A stretch of 54,119 nt of DNA from Chloroflexota bacterium (GCA_028874195.1 JAPPLM010000050.1:1-54119), one strand, 5' to 3'. Counted from the first letter of the stretch, positions 26,496 through 35,560 are shown. Notes: generated by a model not told the origin, from the letters alone. Translations and numbers: made by a program.

Positions 26496-27263
26496 TTAAT
26501 CCTCAGCGCCAATAGAGTCTTCTTTGCCATCGTCCCCCTTACCTGTTTTCGACTCATATTCTTGCACTCTGTCGACTAAGGCCATAACAAAGTCACGATC
26601 ATCCTTACTAAGATCAAACAAGTTCACATCAAGATTCAAAGTTAAGGATCCGCCACTGACGAGTGACAAGGTTCTAAGATTCTGGCCTAGACTTTGGGGA
26701 GAAGGTGATAAGGGTTCGCTGCCCACTTGATCCTTAGAACTGTTGCTCTTTTGTGTTTTGGCTCGCACCGAGCTTTTTCCGCGTGTCTTGTTTCCTGAAC
26801 CTGGTCGCCTGTTTCGTGCTTTCTTCCTAATTGCGCTTGACAATGGTTCATCGGTGAACTTGCAAGCATTTATGAAGAACGCAGCTGCTTTTCTTTGAGT
26901 TTCACCGCTTCCTCCCAATTCCTCGAAGGCTTTCTCAAGCATATTTGTGGTCGCGCGTTCAAGTCCTATGGCAAACACCGTCGGATAGGACCGCTTCAGC
27001 AACTCAGATACCATTTGCTTGCGTTCATTCTCTTCGGCGTTCACTAGCTCCTCAAGTTCACTTGTAGGAGTCTCTACATCCACTAACTTGAAGAACCGGA
27101 ACGCAGACATCAGTTGCGACCCTAAACTGTCGGAGAACTTTTTGTCCCAGGCACTCTTATCTAATTGTGCAGGCACGCCTTTGGCTCTTAGCCAATCAAG
27201 CAGCTCCACAAAAGATACAAAGCTTACGTAGGGAGGTGTAGCCATAACCTCAGACTCTTCCAT
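26496..27263 (-). CDS. DUF5343 domain protein
   Basis: The ATG at 27263 is chosen for its AAGAAAGG ribosome site six bases upstream; a GTG at 27290 lacks one. The 255-residue protein begins with the DUF5343 pattern: PPYVSFVSFVELLDWLRAKG, then SQLMSAFRFFKLVD, PTSELEELVNAE, and YPTVFAIGLERAT. A basic low-complexity linker (RKKARNRRPGSGNKTRG) and a C-terminal LTLNLDVNLFDLSKDD segment follow. DUF5343 proteins resemble winged-helix DNA-binding proteins and occur in accessory regions; the function is not known. The gene sits 43 bases from tRNA-Glu and looks AT-richer than its neighbours, consistent with horizontal acquisition. Confidence 0.75.
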   Translation of the reverse strand: MEESEVMATPPYVSFVSFVELLDWLRAKGVPAQLDKSAWDKKFSDSLGSQLMSAFRFFKLVDVETPTSELEELVNAEENERKQMVSELLKRSYPTVFAIGLERATTNMLEKAFEELGGSGETQRKAAAFFINACKFTDEPLSSAIRKKARNRRPGSGNKTRGKSSVRAKTQKSNSSKDQVGSEPLSPSPQSLGQNLRTLSLVSGGSLTLNLDVNLFDLSKDDRDFVMALVDRVQEYESKTGKGDDGKEDSIGAED

Positions 27264-27425
27264 TGCACGCCTTTCTTCATATAAACCCACTTACGCTTTT
27301 CTGTGCCATATTGTGCCATAGCCATGCCACATAGTCAACGCGATGAAAACAGGGTTGGTATAATGGTACTAAAATAGAGCTGTAAAGACAAGAGTGGCTT
27401 ACGAAAGAAAGATGACTATAAGAGC

Positions 27426-28454
27426 TTACACGAAATACAAAAGCACAAGCACTGTGGCGCTCCAGAGGACGACGCTTCCGAGCAGCCACGGGTCGCGGAA
27501 GATGAGCGCCTCGGGAGTTTCACCCTTGCCCGGCGCGCGCGCCACACGCAGGTAGCGCACCAACCCAAAGGCAACGAACGGGACCGTAGCGAGGAGTTTC
27601 GGACTGCCTAACGTGGCGGGCGAAAAGAGCGTATAGACCACGTAGGCGGCTATCGTCGTCGCGGCTACGACTTGGAGCCAGCGGTCGAGCGAGGCCGTGG
27701 CGTAGCGCGCCAGATTGCGGCGATGGGTAGCCGCTTGGGGGCCGAGCAGTTCCACTTCGCTGCGGCGTTTGACCAGGATGATCAGAAGCGCCGCCAGCAG
27801 TGTACACAGATAGAGCCAAGGTGAAATTGGCGTGAGCACGGCCACGGCGCCGGCCGCTGCCCGCAAGAGAAACCCCGACGCAACCAGCAGCACATCCAGC
27901 AGCACCACATGCTTCAGCCATAGGCTATAAGCGAGATTCATGGCCACGTAGAGCGCCAGGATTGCGCCAAGCGCAAGCTGCATGAGAAATGCGCCGGCGA
28001 GCGCGCTGCCGAGCAATACTACTGCGGCAGTTAGCGCCACGCGCGGCGGCAATTCGCCTGCGGCCAGCGGACGCTGCCGTTTGAGCGGATGGGCTCGATC
28101 CGCTTCGAGGTCAAGGATGTCATTGAACAGATAGATGCCGCCGCTTGCCAGCACGAAGAGACCGAACGTCAGCACGCTGGACCGTACGGCGGTAGCGTCC
28201 GTCAGTTGCTGGGAGAAGATCACACCCGCAAAGACGAGGGCGTTCTTGATCCACTGTTGCGGGCGGGTAGAACGCAGCAGCGCACCAGCAATAAAGAATA
28301 CGGAGTCTCCGGCTGTAGAGCGCGGCGCGTGGACTGCTGCAGGCGGGCCTGAAACCTCGGTTGCTCCGTCCGTCGCGACAGTGTTAGCCGAACGTGATCT
28401 GGTATTCCGCTGCTCAGAGCTGCCTACGTCTTTTGTAAAGGATTCTCCGTTCAC
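27426..28454 (-). CDS. UbiA prenyltransferase, decaprenyl-phosphate phosphoribosyltransferase-like
   Basis: After an extra polar N-terminus of about 55 residues, the 342-residue protein shows a UbiA membrane domain with about nine helices. The first Asp motif is NDILDLEADRAHPLKRQRPL. The segment RPQQWIKNALVFAGVIF is typical of the decaprenyl-phosphate phosphoribosyltransferase branch, which transfers phosphoribose from PRPP to polyprenyl phosphate for arabinosyl or other cell-surface sugar donors. The ATG overlaps the tilS stop by four bases (28451-28454). The epimerase partners DprE1/DprE2 are not in the window, so the pathway is inferred. Confidence 0.8.
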   Translation of the reverse strand: MNGESFTKDVGSSEQRNTRSRSANTVATDGATEVSGPPAAVHAPRSTAGDSVFFIAGALLRSTRPQQWIKNALVFAGVIFSQQLTDATAVRSSVLTFGLFVLASGGIYLFNDILDLEADRAHPLKRQRPLAAGELPPRVALTAAVVLLGSALAGAFLMQLALGAILALYVAMNLAYSLWLKHVVLLDVLLVASGFLLRAAAGAVAVLTPISPWLYLCTLLAALLIILVKRRSEVELLGPQAATHRRNLARYATASLDRWLQVVAATTIAAYVVYTLFSPATLGSPKLLATVPFVAFGLVRYLRVARAPGKGETPEALIFRDPWLLGSVVLWSATVLVLLYFV

Positions 28455-29995
28455 GGCACGTCCTCCGCCGGCAACGCTTCAAGGCGTAGGTGGAGCACGT
28501 GCCGCGTACTGTCCGTGATGCGGTAGCGGGCGTCGATGCGGTGGCCCGCAACCCAGACGATCCTATCGTCCTCTGTGACCACCAGCGGCACCCGATCCCG
28601 CAGACGCGCTGGCACACGGGCATCCACCAGAAAGTCCTGGAGCTTCTTTTCGCCCGTCATGCCCAACGGCGTGAAACGGTCGCCCGGGCGGCGTGTGCGC
28701 ACACGGAGCGGCCCCGCTAACAATCCTGCATCGAGCCAAGCATCGTTGCAGGGAGTCCTTGCACAGAATTCGACTCCTTGTGGCTCGACCAGTACGGCGT
28801 TGATGCTGCAATCCAGCGGCGCAATTGCAGTGCGGCCGGGCAGGCGGAGCGTGATCGGCGCGAAGGGTTCTCGTTCCGGCGCTTGGCCGATCCAGACGCC
28901 GTCGTGTTCGGCGCGGCACAGCAGACCGCCGGGCAGGGCAGCGGCTACCCCCGTCTTGCCCGTTTGCAGCGTTTCGCAGGCGTCCGCCACGTGCGCGTGC
29001 TCCAGCCCTTGGGTGTGCCCCGCCACCCGGCTTACGGCGCAACGCAACACCGCCGTTTGCAAGGCGGGCGGCAGCGCGCGCCACTCCGCGTGAGCGAGGA
29101 GCACGCCGTCAGCACGCGCCTGGGCGTGCCGAGACAGCCAGTCTTCCGCCGTGGCGGTGAGATAGGCGTAGTCTTCCGCCAATACGTGGGCGGCGCGAGC
29201 GAGCGCGCGCGCGACTGCCGGATAGCGCGTCTCCAACAGGGGAAGCACCGCGTGGCGCAGCCAGTTGCGCTGCGGGGTGGTGGCCTCGTTGCTGCTATCT
29301 TCGCGGTACGGCAGGTTGTGGCGGGCGCAGTAGGCGCGAAGCTCGGCGCGCGATACGTTCAACAGCGGTCGTACCAAGGTGATAGTTGGTTCTGCCGCTT
29401 TGTCATTGTTCTGAATGCTGCCTGCGGTGTCCGTCATCCCATCGTCGAGCAGTAGCGGACTCCCGAAACGCATACCGGCCAGGCCGCCAAGACCGCTGCC
29501 CCGCAACAGATGGAGCAGCACGGTTTCGGCCTGGTCGTCTTGATGATGGGCAAGCGCGATACAAGAGGCGCCCACCTTCCAGGCAATTTCGGCCAGCAGC
29601 CGATACCGCAGCCGCCGGGCGGTGTTCTCCGGTGAGGCGTGATCTTGCTGGGCCCGCGCCACGTCTATCGCTTGCACGGTGCAGGGTAAGCCGTAGCGCG
29701 CGGCGAGTTGCGCCACAAAGTCCGCATCCGCATCTGACTCCGCGCCGCGCAGCCGGTGATTCACGTGGGTGACATGGAGCTGCCATTCGTGCAGCGGCGC
29801 AAGCTGTTGCACGACGTCGAGCAAGGCCACGGAATCCGCGCCGCCGGAGACCGCCACGACTAGCGTGCTGCCGGGGGGCAGCAGTCCGTGAGAGGCGATG
29901 GTCGAACGTACGGTCTCCAAGAGCGGATCGGGCGTGGAATCTGGTTCTTGCCCCGCCTTGGTTGCTACCTCTAGATTGTTCTCGTTTTCTTGCAT
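28451..29995 (-). CDS. tilS: tRNA(Ile)-lysidine synthase
   Basis: The start at 29995 (MQENENN) is a guess; the frame is open to 30100, and the true N-terminus probably lies just before DPLLETVRSTIASHGL. The PP-loop motif VVAVSGGADSVALLD is at about residues 47-61. Further family marks are HVNHRLRGAESDADADFV, IALAHHQDDQAETVLLHLLRG and LIRPLL-like LVRPLLNVSRAELRAY. The C-terminal domain has RTRRPGDRFTPLGMTGEKKL and WVAGHRIDARYRIT. The enzyme converts C34 of the CAU-anticodon tRNA-Ile to lysidine so that it reads AUA. It overlaps the UbiA gene by four bases. Confidence 0.92.
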   Translation of the reverse strand: MQENENNLEVATKAGQEPDSTPDPLLETVRSTIASHGLLPPGSTLVVAVSGGADSVALLDVVQQLAPLHEWQLHVTHVNHRLRGAESDADADFVAQLAARYGLPCTVQAIDVARAQQDHASPENTARRLRYRLLAEIAWKVGASCIALAHHQDDQAETVLLHLLRGSGLGGLAGMRFGSPLLLDDGMTDTAGSIQNNDKAAEPTITLVRPLLNVSRAELRAYCARHNLPYREDSSNEATTPQRNWLRHAVLPLLETRYPAVARALARAAHVLAEDYAYLTATAEDWLSRHAQARADGVLLAHAEWRALPPALQTAVLRCAVSRVAGHTQGLEHAHVADACETLQTGKTGVAAALPGGLLCRAEHDGVWIGQAPEREPFAPITLRLPGRTAIAPLDCSINAVLVEPQGVEFCARTPCNDAWLDAGLLAGPLRVRTRRPGDRFTPLGMTGEKKLQDFLVDARVPARLRDRVPLVVTEDDRIVWVAGHRIDARYRITDSTRHVLHLRLEALPAEDVP

Positions 29996-30178
29996 GCTCT
30001 CATGGTACCCCAGGTGCACTACCATGCCGCTTGGGTTCTGCGTAGTCTGAAGCGTGTGGGGTTTTATTGGCAAGGGGTAGGGCGGACCGGATCCTAGCAC
30101 TACGCATCTTTGCCGAACAGCGTTGCTACCTACCGAGGCGAGAGTAAGGCACTAGAGGCAACGTACGTGTATCTTGAT

Positions 30179-30240
30179 GCTGAATCCGTTCACCCTTCGA
30201 CAAGCTCAGGACAGGCAGGCTCAAGACGAACGGATTCAGC
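30179..30240. repeat. Class C repeat with 13-base inverted ends
   Basis: The element starts GCTGAATCCGTTC and ends GAACGGATTCAGC, a perfect 13-base inverted pair. It encloses CTTCGACAAGCTCAGG, the core that recurs at 7002, 38403-38476, 43593, 47496 and (as a variant) 31757. It lies between dut and tilS. Confidence 0.75.
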
Positions 30241-30352
30241 CTCTATCCAGACAAATGCTGCATCTGCCGTTCCCGTAGACGGAGTTGCGCAACACGGCGT
30301 GGCAATTCCACCAGAGGATGCAACCGGATAAGCGACCACGAAGGTTTAGGCA

Positions 30353-30784
30353 TCAGACGCCGGTGCTGCCGAAGCCGCCGCGGTCGTCGCTGCCAAAGTG
30401 CGCCACCTCGTCCCACGTGACGCGCGGCGCGGGTACGAGCAGGGCTTGGGCGATCCGTTCGCCGCGCGCGACGGTAACCGTCGCGGCGGTCACGTTGTAG
30501 AAGAGCGCTTGTATCTCGTCCGTGTCGCCGCAATAGTCCTGGTCGATGATGCCGACACCGTTGGCTTTCAGCAGACCCTTGCGCACCGGCGTGCTGCTGC
30601 GGCTTGCCACGACGAGCGCATAGCCCGGCGGCACCTCGATGACGACGTTACAGGGCACAAGCGCCGTCTGCCGCGGCGGAATAATCACGTCAGTGCGGGC
30701 GCTCAAGTCGAAGGCGACGGCGCCTGCCGTAGCGTAGCGGGGCAGGGGCAGGGTGGGATCGATGCGTTTGATGCGGACGTCCAT
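30353..30784 (-). CDS. dut: dUTP diphosphatase
   Basis: The start at 30784 (MDVRIKRIDPTLPLPRYAT) fits the family length (143 residues) and follows a GAGGGAG; ATGs further upstream at 30805 and in the preceding gene are possible. The five dUTPase motifs are readable: AGAVAFDLSAR (1), ASRSSTPVRKGL (2), GIIDQDYCGDTDEIQALFYN (3), ARGERIAQALLVP (4) and SDDRGGFGSTG (5). The enzyme hydrolyses dUTP to dUMP, keeping uracil out of DNA and supplying thymidylate synthesis as a trimer. It follows the FtsB/DivIC-like gene within about 20 bases. Confidence 0.93.
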   Translation of the reverse strand: MDVRIKRIDPTLPLPRYATAGAVAFDLSARTDVIIPPRQTALVPCNVVIEVPPGYALVVASRSSTPVRKGLLKANGVGIIDQDYCGDTDEIQALFYNVTAATVTVARGERIAQALLVPAPRVTWDEVAHFGSDDRGGFGSTGV

Positions 30785-30804
30785 AGCGCGAAGGTGCTCC
30801 CTCA

Positions 30805-31230
30805 TTAGAAGGTGCGCTTGAGCAGCACTATCCACTCCAGGAAATAGCCCCACTCGGCATCGTAGGGTGTTTCCTTCACGAGCAATTCTTCGATAGGAAC
30901 GCTCGTTTTCTCCAGCGTCGTATCCGTGCGGCCCCCATCGAGGGGCAGCAGCACGAGCTCTTCGCCCGGCTCCACCAACCCGAGCCGCTCTTTTGCCACC
31001 GTGCGGATATAGGCCTCCGTGCGGCGGCGCGCCAGCTCATGTTGCAGGGCCTCGTTCTCCGCTTGGCGCGCGGCCAGCCGCTTTTCCAACGCCAGCACCC
31101 GCTGGTTGACCTCGTAGCTATTGAGCACCCGCGCGGGAAACCCGGTGAGGGTGGCGGCAATGACCAGTCCGGCAATGAGCAGCACGTACTTTGTCACGCG
31201 TGCCGATTTCCGGTCGTTGGGGAGGCGCAT
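30805..31230 (-). CDS. FtsB/DivIC-like septum formation initiator
   Basis: The 141-residue protein has one N-terminal membrane helix (KYVLLIAGLVIAATLTGF). A coiled coil of about 45 residues follows (NQRVLALEKRLAARQAENEA and onwards), then the family segment YIRTVAKERLGLVEPGEELV and a C-terminal extension. Such bitopic proteins bridge FtsL and FtsQ/DivIB in the divisome. The call is based on topology and the short motif after the coiled coil. It probably forms a transcript with dut. Confidence 0.82.
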   Translation of the reverse strand: MRLPNDRKSARVTKYVLLIAGLVIAATLTGFPARVLNSYEVNQRVLALEKRLAARQAENEALQHELARRRTEAYIRTVAKERLGLVEPGEELVLLPLDGGRTDTTLEKTSVPIEELLVKETPYDAEWGYFLEWIVLLKRTF

Positions 31231-31919
31231 GATCTAATAGTCTCGCGGAGGTAACGAGGATATTGTTGAGAACGCCGGCCGCAGGAGATACATTGTTTGC
31301 CGTGACAGGCGCATGCAGGCGTTTCTTCGCCCTAGCGGTAGTCCACATGATTCCAATTCGTTGGCGTGACAGTGGCGCTCCCTTGGCGTAGCCCGCCATT
31401 GAGACGCCGATAGAAGAAACACCGCCGGAAGCAGCGGCTCGTTCAATGCCGCTCTACCGCTTTGGCACACGTCGTCCGGCCGTCAATGGAATCGCTGCGA
31501 GAAGGAATACCCTTCTCTACTGGAAAGCCGCCAAAGGCGCGAGGCAACTACGTGCGCAATCGCGGCAGATTAACGAAAGGATGCACCTACTTGCTGGAGT
31601 ATGATTTTACCACAAGCAGCAGCCAGTGGGTAACGAGAGTTGGCGGGAATTAGTAGATATAGGCTTGTAGTCTTTGAGGGCAGTATTCTTGTCATTCCGA
31701 GCGCAGCGAGGAATCTAAAGAAGCTCCCGATTCTAGATTCTTCGTCGCGGAGTTTATCCTGAGCTTGCCGAAGGGCTCCTCAGAATGACAGTTGGGAGCT
31801 GGCTCATATCCAGAGACGGTCACGTGTCTTGCCTTTGCCCAACCCATGCCCGAGACTACTAGTTGCGGAGTTAGCCGGATTTGCTGTCGCGCAACCCGGT
31901 TTCGTCGCCAGGACCGCCG
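31231..31919. other. Long intergenic region without a convincing gene
   Basis: Short open frames in this 689-base stretch (for example 31462-31653) lack ribosome sites and resemble nothing I know. The only clear structure is the repeat at 31691-31790. Confidence 0.5.
31691..31790. repeat. Class B repeat pair with inverted ends
   Basis: The left part reads GTCATTCCGAGCGCAGCGAG then GAATCT. After a spacer come GATTCTTCGTCGC, a class C core (CTGAGCTTGCCGAAG) and the terminus CAGAATGACA, the inverse of the left end. Related copies lie at 40845-40957, 43673-43699 and 44949-44976. Confidence 0.7.
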
Positions 31920-32798
31920 TCAGCCGCTGTCCGGCGTGGCGTACTGCTTCTCCCACGCACGGAACTGGCCGACGTTCACGCATTCGGTGAATTCATCCAG
32001 CGTGGTCATGTCGGTGATGCTGCCGGTCGTGCCGTGCTCTTTCAACGCTTTGTAAACGTGCTGCATGGCGCGGGCCGCTGAGAAGAGACTAGAGAGCGGA
32101 TAGACCACAATCTTGAAACCAATCTCGGCCAGGGCGTCCGGTGAGAGCACCGGCGTCTTGCCGCCTTCGATCATATTGGCGAAGAGTGGCGCATGCGGGA
32201 AAGCCTTGGCGATGGCGTGGAGCTCGTCCATGGACTGCGGCGCTTCGATGAAGACCACGTCGGCGCCGGCCTCATAGTAGGCCTGGCCGCGCTTGAGAGC
32301 CTCATCCAGGCCGAGCACCGCCCGCGAATCCGTGCGGGCAATGATCACCAAGCCGGAATCGCCCCGCGCGTCCACGGCGGCGCGCAACTTTTGCACGTGG
32401 TCCTCCATGGGGATCACGCGCTTGCCTTCCAGGTGTCCGCACTTCTTCGGCCACTCCTGGTCTTCCAGAATAATGCCGGCCACGCCGAGCGAAACACACT
32501 CGCTGACGGTGCGGATGACGTTGAGCGGATTGCCGTAGCCGGTGTCCATGTCCGCGACCAGGGGCACGCTCACGCTGTTCACTATGTTGTGCACGCGGTC
32601 GAGGATCTCGCTGGCAGTCATCAATCCGAGATCCGGCACGCCAAGGGCGCTGGCAGCGAAACCGAAACCAGTCGTAAAGACGGTCTCGAAACCGGCCTGC
32701 TCCGCGAGCCGCGCGCTCAGGCAGTCGTACGCGCCGGGCAACACGACGATACCGGGACGCTCGATCAAGGCCCGCAATTGGGCGGAACGCTCATTCAC
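31920..32798 (-). CDS. Isocitrate lyase/PEP mutase superfamily protein
   Basis: The 292-residue protein has the superfamily barrel with PGAYDCLSARLAEQAGF, the metal-binding VADMDTGYGN (Asp83, Asp85) and LEDQEWPKKCGH. The KKCGH at 118-122 carries the catalytic Cys of the isocitrate/2-methylisocitrate lyase group. Then come RTDSRAVLGLDEALKRGQAY and FIEAPQSMDEL. It would cleave a C-C bond next to a carboxylate, as 2-methylisocitrate lyase or oxaloacetate/carboxyvinyl-carboxyphosphonate enzymes do. Substrate cannot be fixed. No methylcitrate-cycle genes are adjacent. Confidence 0.85.
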   Translation of the reverse strand: MNERSAQLRALIERPGIVVLPGAYDCLSARLAEQAGFETVFTTGFGFAASALGVPDLGLMTASEILDRVHNIVNSVSVPLVADMDTGYGNPLNVIRTVSECVSLGVAGIILEDQEWPKKCGHLEGKRVIPMEDHVQKLRAAVDARGDSGLVIIARTDSRAVLGLDEALKRGQAYYEAGADVVFIEAPQSMDELHAIAKAFPHAPLFANMIEGGKTPVLSPDALAEIGFKIVVYPLSSLFSAARAMQHVYKALKEHGTTGSITDMTTLDEFTECVNVGQFRAWEKQYATPDSG

Positions 32799-33234
32799 CG
32801 GACAAACTCCTTACTACTCGCAACTTCATTAGGCGGGCGTTTGCAAGGCTCATAAAAACAGTTCATGCAGAGGGCTTCGCGAAGCCTGGGCTTCTCAAAG
32901 CCTTGGTCAAAGCATGGACGGCCCTGCGGCAGGCTCGGAGCCTACCCCGTACGAGATACGGGGGCGAACTGCTGGTGCAGACAGCACCTCTTAAAAACAC
33001 CCTCAAAGATCTACGTACGTGCATACAAATATTGTAGCCGCAGGCGGTTGTTTGCACACGATACGGGGTTCAACAAATTAACCTCTTCATGCAGGGATTG
33101 ACAGACTACTACTGATAATCATAGTTTAAGGCTATTGGACTAAACGTCTACGGAGAGGAGGCAAATGCTGTTCTGCCCTACAGGGCAAGAAGCCGCGTAA
33201 ATTCAAACGTACACCTAGCAGAGGAGAACTGAGA
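32799..33234. other. Divergent intergenic region with repeats
   Basis: No gene is supported. The region holds GGCTTCGCGAAGCC (32873-32886), a perfect 14-base palindrome, and a CCCCGTACGAGATACGGGG hairpin (32944-32962) related to the one at 50029-50045. It ends with a possible promoter and the AGGAG of the solute-binding protein gene. Confidence 0.55.
33098..33127 (+). promoter_or_regulatory. Possible promoter of the first solute-binding protein
   Basis: TTGACA (33098-33103) is followed after 18 bases by TAGTTT (33122-33127), about 108 bases before the GTG start. The -35 is perfect and the -10 weak. Confidence 0.4.
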
Positions 33235-34647
33235 GTGGATATTCAAGAACGCCTTTCGCGACGTCGTTTGTTGGGCGGTGTAGGCGCGCTCTCCGCGGGC
33301 AGTCTCTTGTTGGCGGCGTGCGGCCAAGCAACGACTATGGAGTCGGGCGGAGAGATGGCCGAGGAAGAAACGGCCAAAGAAGAGACCGAAAAGCCCGCCA
33401 TGGCTGAGCCCGTGGAGGTGCAATGGCTTACCCACCACAACAGCCGCCAACTGGATAACGTCGACGGACTGGTCAAGGAACCATTTGAGAACGACAATCC
33501 CGGCATCACGCTGAAGTGGATCATCTGGACCGGCGACCGCCGCGAATTCCTGCTGACGCTCGTTGCCGGCGGCCAGGCGCCGGACGTGGCATGGCTTACC
33601 GATCCGGCGCTTACGGCACTTAATGCAGTGCAAGCCATTGACGACCGCGTTGCCAAGGATCAGATTGATCTCAGCCCCTTTCCCCAGGCTGCAATGGACG
33701 CTTGGTTCCGGCGGGACGGCCAACTCTTCGCCCTGCCGAACCAGTCCGGCGGCGACTGGCCGGTGGCGCCCACGAACAAGCGCATGTACGAAGAGGCCGG
33801 TCTGAACCTGCCGCCGACTGATTGGACTGACCCCGACTGGACCTTCGACCGCTTTCGGTCGGAGATGAAGCGACTGACCAAAGAAGACGGTGGCAAGACC
33901 TCCCAGTTTGGTTTGTTGGGGGCAAGTCCGGTCTACCTCTTCATTGACTGGCCGAACCTCTTCGATACGGAGTGGATCGCCGACGACAACCGCACCGTGA
34001 TCTCAGACGACCCGGCGCTGGTGGATGCCTACGAACAATTCTTCGATATGGCCGTCCAGGACCGCTCCGTGGCTAAGCCGGGGCAGGTGAACGACCTCTT
34101 CGGGACCAACTACAGGACGGCGTTCGTCGAGGAGAGAGGCGCCATGCTGCGCAGCGCGCCCGGCGGCTTCTTCATGATACTGGAGGCAATCCAACGCGGC
34201 GCGCCGTTCGTCTACAGCCCAATCTTCCGGGGTACAAGCGCAAGACCGGTTTCGCACCTGAACCTCGACGGCAACGGTATTGTCGTCGGCTCCAAGCAGC
34301 CGGACGCCGGCTGGGCACTCATCAAGTGGGGCAGCCGCACCATCAACTGGGCGATTTCCCGCGGCACCGGCTTCCATCGCGTGGACTTCTTCGACGAATG
34401 GGCGGAGAACATCTACGGCGACAAGGACTTCCAAGCAGAAGTGCGCCTGGAGGTCTACCGCGACGCGCTGCAGTACGCCGTGCCCGCGGGACGCTCTTTC
34501 CGCTCCGCCGCCTACAACCAGATCCGCGATCAGCTCATCACTCCAACCTTCACGGACCTCTACGAGGGCAAGGTGACGGTGCAAGAAGCCCTGCGCGGTA
34601 TGAAGGCGCCGATGCAGGCCTTGGTCGACGAGGCGCTCGCCGGCTAG
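33235..34647 (+). CDS. Extracellular solute-binding lipoprotein (ABC family 1)
   Basis: The start is a GTG at 33235 after an AGGAG. The N-terminus has a twin-arginine motif (SRRRLLGG), a hydrophobic core and the lipobox LLAAC, so the 470-residue protein is probably exported folded and lipid-anchored. An acidic linker (EMAEEETAKEETEK) is followed by a family 1 sugar-binding-protein fold: NPGITLKWIIWTGDRREFL, GGQAPDVAWLTD, then PNQSGGDWPVAPTNKRMYEEAG. No permease or ATPase gene accompanies it, so it must use a transporter encoded elsewhere. A 13-pair hairpin follows the stop codon. Confidence 0.88.
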   Translation: MDIQERLSRRRLLGGVGALSAGSLLLAACGQATTMESGGEMAEEETAKEETEKPAMAEPVEVQWLTHHNSRQLDNVDGLVKEPFENDNPGITLKWIIWTGDRREFLLTLVAGGQAPDVAWLTDPALTALNAVQAIDDRVAKDQIDLSPFPQAAMDAWFRRDGQLFALPNQSGGDWPVAPTNKRMYEEAGLNLPPTDWTDPDWTFDRFRSEMKRLTKEDGGKTSQFGLLGASPVYLFIDWPNLFDTEWIADDNRTVISDDPALVDAYEQFFDMAVQDRSVAKPGQVNDLFGTNYRTAFVEERGAMLRSAPGGFFMILEAIQRGAPFVYSPIFRGTSARPVSHLNLDGNGIVVGSKQPDAGWALIKWGSRTINWAISRGTGFHRVDFFDEWAENIYGDKDFQAEVRLEVYRDALQYAVPAGRSFRSAAYNQIRDQLITPTFTDLYEGKVTVQEALRGMKAPMQALVDEALAG

Positions 34648-34686
34648 CGGGCACGCGTGAATCTACGGTCCTTTAGCAGGGCAAGA

Positions 34687-34716
34687 GTGAAGGGTCGGCG
34701 CCGGCCGGCCCTTCAC
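34687..34716 (+). terminator. Strong hairpin after the solute-binding protein gene
   Basis: A perfect stem of 13 pairs (one T-G) has outer arms GTGAAGGG and CCCTTCAC and a GCCG loop. It lies 40 bases after the stop codon. The following CACTTAAGTTATTT is only moderately T-rich, so it may be an RNA-stabilising hairpin or a weak terminator. Confidence 0.5.
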
Positions 34717-34927
34717 CACTTAAGTTATTTCTGAGAAATCGGGATTGAGCGGCTGGCGGCGAGCAATAGGTTTGAATGAGTGGGATATAGTGAAATAAGA
34801 CACAGATACACTTTCACTACATCTCGGTTGCGTCACTCTGGAAAATCCCACTCGGTCAACGACGTCCAAGCACTCTGGCAGACTTCTAGGGCGCCTGCAG
34901 GCACCCACGCTGCTTGCTGCGCCTTTA

Positions 34928-35509
34928 GTGGCGTATGTTGCCGTCGTGATGTTGCTAAGCACGTGTGGGCCGTTTAGCCCGCGCCCCGCGCCACCAATGC
35001 CAACAGTGGCGCCTTCTCCGACCCCGACGGTGGTCCCTTCGCCGGTGCCAACCGCTTTGCCCCAACCAACGCCCACGGCTGTGCCATCTCCGTCACCGAC
35101 GGCGACTCCCCTCGCGACGCCACAACCGCCGACTCCCACGCCACAGCCCGCGCCAACGGCAATACCCACCCCCATTCCCACTCCGACGCCAGATGTCCCC
35201 GAAGCGGCGCTGGTTGGAGACTGGGAAGGCGCGCTCATGGTGCTTGGGTCTGAGGTCCCGGTCAGTGCTACGTTGCAACTTGAGGACGGCGAGCTGTGGG
35301 GCACCCTTGATATATCCTCACGGCGAATCGAGGATCTTCCCTTTAGAGCAGAGCTTCAAGCGGATGGAGGGGTTCGTTTCGTGATCCCGCAAGAGGATAG
35401 CGAAATAACCTTCGACGGTAAGCTGGAAGACGGCGTAGTGACGGGCAGCTTCAGGGTGGGCCTCATTAGAGGTATTTTCGTGCTGGAGCGCGCCGCCACG
35501 GGGTCTTAG
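34928..35509 (+). CDS. Pro/Thr-rich lipoprotein with small C-terminal domain
   Basis: The visible start is a GTG at 34928. It gives a very short signal ([12 protein letters not shown], lipobox Cys13); the same frame stays open upstream with hydrophobic residues ([13 protein letters not shown]), so the true start may lie earlier at a non-standard codon. Residues about 14-90 are almost entirely Pro, Thr and Ser in PTP-type repeats, a wall-spanning linker. The C-terminal 100 residues ([20 protein letters not shown], then [20 protein letters not shown]) look like a lipocalin-like or DUF beta-barrel. Function unknown. The linker resembles that of the vWA lipoprotein at 972-3452. Confidence 0.7.
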   Translation: MAYVAVVMLLSTCGPFSPRPAPPMPTVAPSPTPTVVPSPVPTALPQPTPTAVPSPSPTATPLATPQPPTPTPQPAPTAIPTPIPTPTPDVPEAALVGDWEGALMVLGSEVPVSATLQLEDGELWGTLDISSRRIEDLPFRAELQADGGVRFVIPQEDSEITFDGKLEDGVVTGSFRVGLIRGIFVLERAATGS

Positions 35510-35560
35510 GCGACTGCCGGGACTTCACCTTTGCGCGCTTGTCAGCGTTCCCGTCAGCGC

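Noticed and set aside
30353-31230. Prophage or mobile element marked by dut
   Set aside because: dut occurs in phages, but here it is next to ftsB/divIC and tilS with no integrase or phage gene; it fits a housekeeping locus.
31462-31653. A 63-codon plus-strand frame in the long gap before the PEP-mutase family gene
   Set aside because: No ribosome site, no recognisable motif, and composition like non-coding DNA of this window.
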